Below, piece after piece: positions 61,958-64,000 of a stretch of DNA of 64,000 nt. The notes under the pieces were generated by a model. That model saw only the letters and a list, made by a program, of their open reading frames with translations, searched no databases and was not told where the DNA came from. The first letter of the stretch is position 1. Each line of letters begins with the position of its first letter. The translations under genes and the position numbers were made by a program. This DNA comes from Aphelocoma coerulescens (Eukaryota > Chordata > Aves > Passeriformes > Corvidae): contig NW_027183506.1 of the NCBI RefSeq assembly GCF_041296385.1, positions 372,001 to 436,000 on the forward strand, in the 5' to 3' direction.

Positions 61958-64000
61958 GTGACGCTATGGAACCTGGTGGAACCGAGGGGCCACAGTGACA
62001 CTGTGGGGCCTTTTGGAAGCAACAGGACCCTGGTGGGAAGCCACGGGATGATTAATCCTGCACGAACCTGCTCCAGGTGGGCTCCTCTCTCCCGGCTTCC
62101 ACAGGTGCTGCTAGGATCCCACTCCGGCACTGGCTTGGCACGGGCTCACGGCTTCCTTTGGCAATGGCTCTGCTCCAGGATGGCATGCTGCAGAGAATGC
62201 AGGTAGATTTTGTGCTCACTCCTGGCATGCAGCTGGACAATAAAGCCTGATCCAGCCCCCCCTCAGCATATGTCCGGCTCTGGCATTGGGGCGGGGCAAC
62301 TTTGGGAGCAGCCCCAGCCCTGCTCCTGCTCCCGGCTGGGCACCCAGCTGCTGGGACACAGGTGTGTCCTGATGCCACCGTCTACTCCTTTGAGAAGGGG
62401 AGGACAGAGTGCATCAGGGAGTTTGGTGTGGCTTACATGCGGCAAGGAGAAGGTGCAGCCCCAAACTGGCTTTCACTTCTAGAACCTTTTGCTATTGCGG
62501 GAGCAGCTGCTGGAGCTTTTCAACCGAGCTGCAAGAGTGAAAAGTGTGATGGCATGTCTATCTGAGAAGGAAGGTTCGGTGCCGCAGCCTGTTGTGCACA
62601 ATTTATATGCTGATAAGAGAAGGGGTGCTTTTGGAACGTTTTCCTTCCTGACACTTCTGTCTCTGTGAGCTTTAGCTGCTTGGACTCAGGGATACCGAAG
62701 GTATGTGAAAGTGACTGGGATGCGAGAATCATGTTGCACAGGGAACAGGGAAGGTCAGCAAATGTTTCCTGTCCTGGCACATCTCTCAGTCTGAACTGCA
62801 GCTGCAGATGCTTCACTTCCGCCAAGGACTCTGCCACCTTGAGAGAAGGATGCGCTCTATGGAGTTGAGAAAGAAAGTGCGTCTCACTAGCTTCTTTCCT
62901 CTACTTCATAGACAGCAAAGGGGCTATGAAAGGCAGCACTGGCTTTTTGTTCTAGGACTTCTTCTTTACAAGCAGCTGCTGGATGTTTGGAAGGGGGTTT
63001 GGGATATGCAAAAATGAGAGGCTAAGATGGTAAGAGGGTAAGATGGAAGTCATCTGGCAAAAGCAGAGCTCACAAAAGGGCCAGCTGAGAAAGCTCTTGC
63101 TGCCTACAACTTCAACTGCACCCCTCAAAGCAGCAGCACACACGCTGCTCTCGGCACTTTCCTTCTCAGCTCTACGCACCATCCTAAGCCTTGCCTCTCC
63201 CACACTCAGGATCCAAAGACAACGGCACCAGGGACTGCTCACACACTAAAGGCACCAGGACAAAAGGCTCACCAGCTTGGCCTTTGCATTCCCGCTGACA
63301 GCTCCACAGCTTGAACCCAGAGAACTGCCTGCTGCCAACAGCCTTTCCAATCACTCTGAGCACCTCATGACAAGGAGTGTGGGGAATGAATCTCCAGCAG
63401 CCTCCTGCCCCAGGCTGTCCCCCGGGAGCAGCCCTGCTCCAGGCCGTGACTGCCACCTGCACAGCCAAAGGACCCAGAGCCGGTGTTACACACCACGGCT
63501 GTGCCTGGCACAGAGACACCAGTGGCCACACAAGTGGCCATGGCACTGTCCACACACAGTCCCTGCTGCTGCTCCCCCAGCCGCTGGCACCAACTCCCAG
63601 CCACCCACTCCTAAAGCCACGGGGCCCACTGGGACACTGCGGGGGCTCGTGGAAGCCAGCGGCCATTGTGACACAGCAATGCTGCACAGAGCCCACGGTG
63701 CTTTGTGACCCGTGGCTCCCAGGAGAGCCTTTGTGATCCTGGGGAACTACAAGGAAGCCTGGCTCCTCTGTGACACCACCACAGAAGCTCAGGGGAGCCC
63801 TGGAGACCGTGCTGATGCTATTGAACCTGATGCAACCCTGCCTCCTCTGTGACACCACAGAAGCTCTTGGAGCCCTGGAGACCGTGCTGATGCTATGGAA
63901 CCTGATGCAACCCTGCCTCCTCTGTGACACCACAGAACCTCTGGGAGCCCTGGAGACCGTGCTGATGCTATGGAACCTGATGCAACCCTGCCTCCACTGT
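61958..64000 (+). repeat. Partial unit U28, type E, cut by window end
   Basis: m5 AAT and m6 C, r2 GTGCTG. A private one-base deletion shortens the G run after AAGAGAA to four (62622-62625; five in all other units), so every later feature is one base early. The array begins at 63805, and two full copies plus 46 bases are visible. The deletion breaks the open frame that covers this stretch in the other units. Confidence 0.95.
63805..64000 (+). repeat. 75-bp minisatellite, truncated by window end (unit U28)
   Basis: r1 at 63805-63879 with TATTGAAC, r2 at 63880-63954 with GTGCTG, then the first 46 bases of the CTCCACTG-type third copy. Confidence 0.95.

Larger units (their letters stand above)
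1..64000. repeat. Macrosatellite array, unit 2268 bp (or +75), about 28 units, filling the window
   Basis: The sequence from the GTGACGCTAT anchor at 271 recurs at 2614, 4882, 7150, 9493, 11761, 14029, 16297, 18565, 20833, 23177, 25445, 27713, 29981, 32249, 34517, 36860, 39128, 41396, 43739, 46007, 48275, 50543, 52811, 55079, 57347, 59615 and 61958. All copies are head to tail; I saw no inverted unit, no inserted mobile element and no spacer. Units differ from each other by only a handful of substitutions, so identity is near or above 99% by eye. Two GGATCC sites per unit (427 and 1523 in the first) are spaced 1096 and 1172 bp, or 1247 bp in six-copy units. I do not recognise the repeat as a named satellite family. 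The array continues beyond both ends, so its true size is unknown. Confidence 0.98.

Noticed and set aside
1..64000. Ribosomal DNA or its spacer, histone cluster, or tRNA array
   Set aside because: No conserved rRNA, histone or tRNA sequence is present in the unit on either strand.
1..64000. Bacterial or phage gene cluster
   Set aside because: The open frames are copies of the same few short frames repeated with each unit, with no ribosome-binding-site pattern, operon layout or recognisable domain.

Overview
The whole window is one uninterrupted tandem array of a roughly 2.27-kb repeat unit (a macrosatellite). No single-copy flank is present: the array enters at base 1 in the middle of a unit and leaves at base 64000 in the middle of another. 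I count 27 complete units between 28 occurrences of the same anchor (the GTGACGCTAT at 271, 2614, 4882 and so on to 61958), plus a 270-bp tail on the left and a partial unit on the right. Unit length takes set values: 21 units of 2268 bp, 5 of 2343 bp (2268 + 75) and one of 2344 bp. I recognise no bacterial, archaeal, phage or plasmid gene, no rRNA or tRNA, and no known transposase, integrase or reverse transcriptase. The architecture, the visible scarcity of CpG with many CpG-to-TpG/CpA variants between units, and the AATAAA signals point to a vertebrate nuclear genome. The GC-rich style, without obvious LINE/SINE debris, makes a bird my best guess, but that is weak inference.

Anatomy of one unit, in coordinates of unit U1 (271-2613): 271-395, decayed copies of a 75-bp minisatellite; 396-580, a segment ending in AATAAA (552-557) that resembles a vertebrate terminal exon; 598-610, an inverted CCAAT overlapping a GC box; 611-1900, non-repetitive sequence with an unusual density of plus-strand splice-like sites; about 1930-2118, more decayed minisatellite; 2119-2568, a homogeneous 75-bp minisatellite with 5 or 6 copies, which causes all the large length variation. 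The unit is therefore a minisatellite nested inside a macrosatellite.

The units are not equivalent. Shared single-base markers and the composition of the 75-bp array sort them into types A to G, in the order A, BCDEFG, BCDEFG, BCD, CED, CEF, CEF, FDE. The left part (U2 to U16) is a six-unit higher-order repeat with a 13,683/13,684-bp period. The right part (U16 to U24) is a three-unit higher-order repeat, [D or F]-C-E, with a 6,879- or 6,804-bp period. The switch lies inside U16, between about 34821 and 36041. Type F equals type D minus one 75-bp repeat. Other markers cross these boundaries, which suggests gene conversion.

Markers, as offsets from the anchor: m1 +304 (C/T), m2 +677 (G/C), m3 +1524 (C/T), m4 +1551 (G/A), m5 +1721 to +1723 (GGG/AAT), m6 +1781 (G/C). 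Array repeats are r1 to r5 (with an extra rX where there are six). They are distinguished by GTGCTG or GTGGTG near the start, by a CCCTGGAG or CTCTGCAG lead-in, and by their ends. Unless stated otherwise a unit has m1 C, m2 G, m3 C, m4 G, m5 GGG, m6 G. No protein-coding gene is called: every long open frame depends on the stop-free 75-bp repeat or lacks an ATG where it would matter. A speculative spliced cassette is described as a candidate only.
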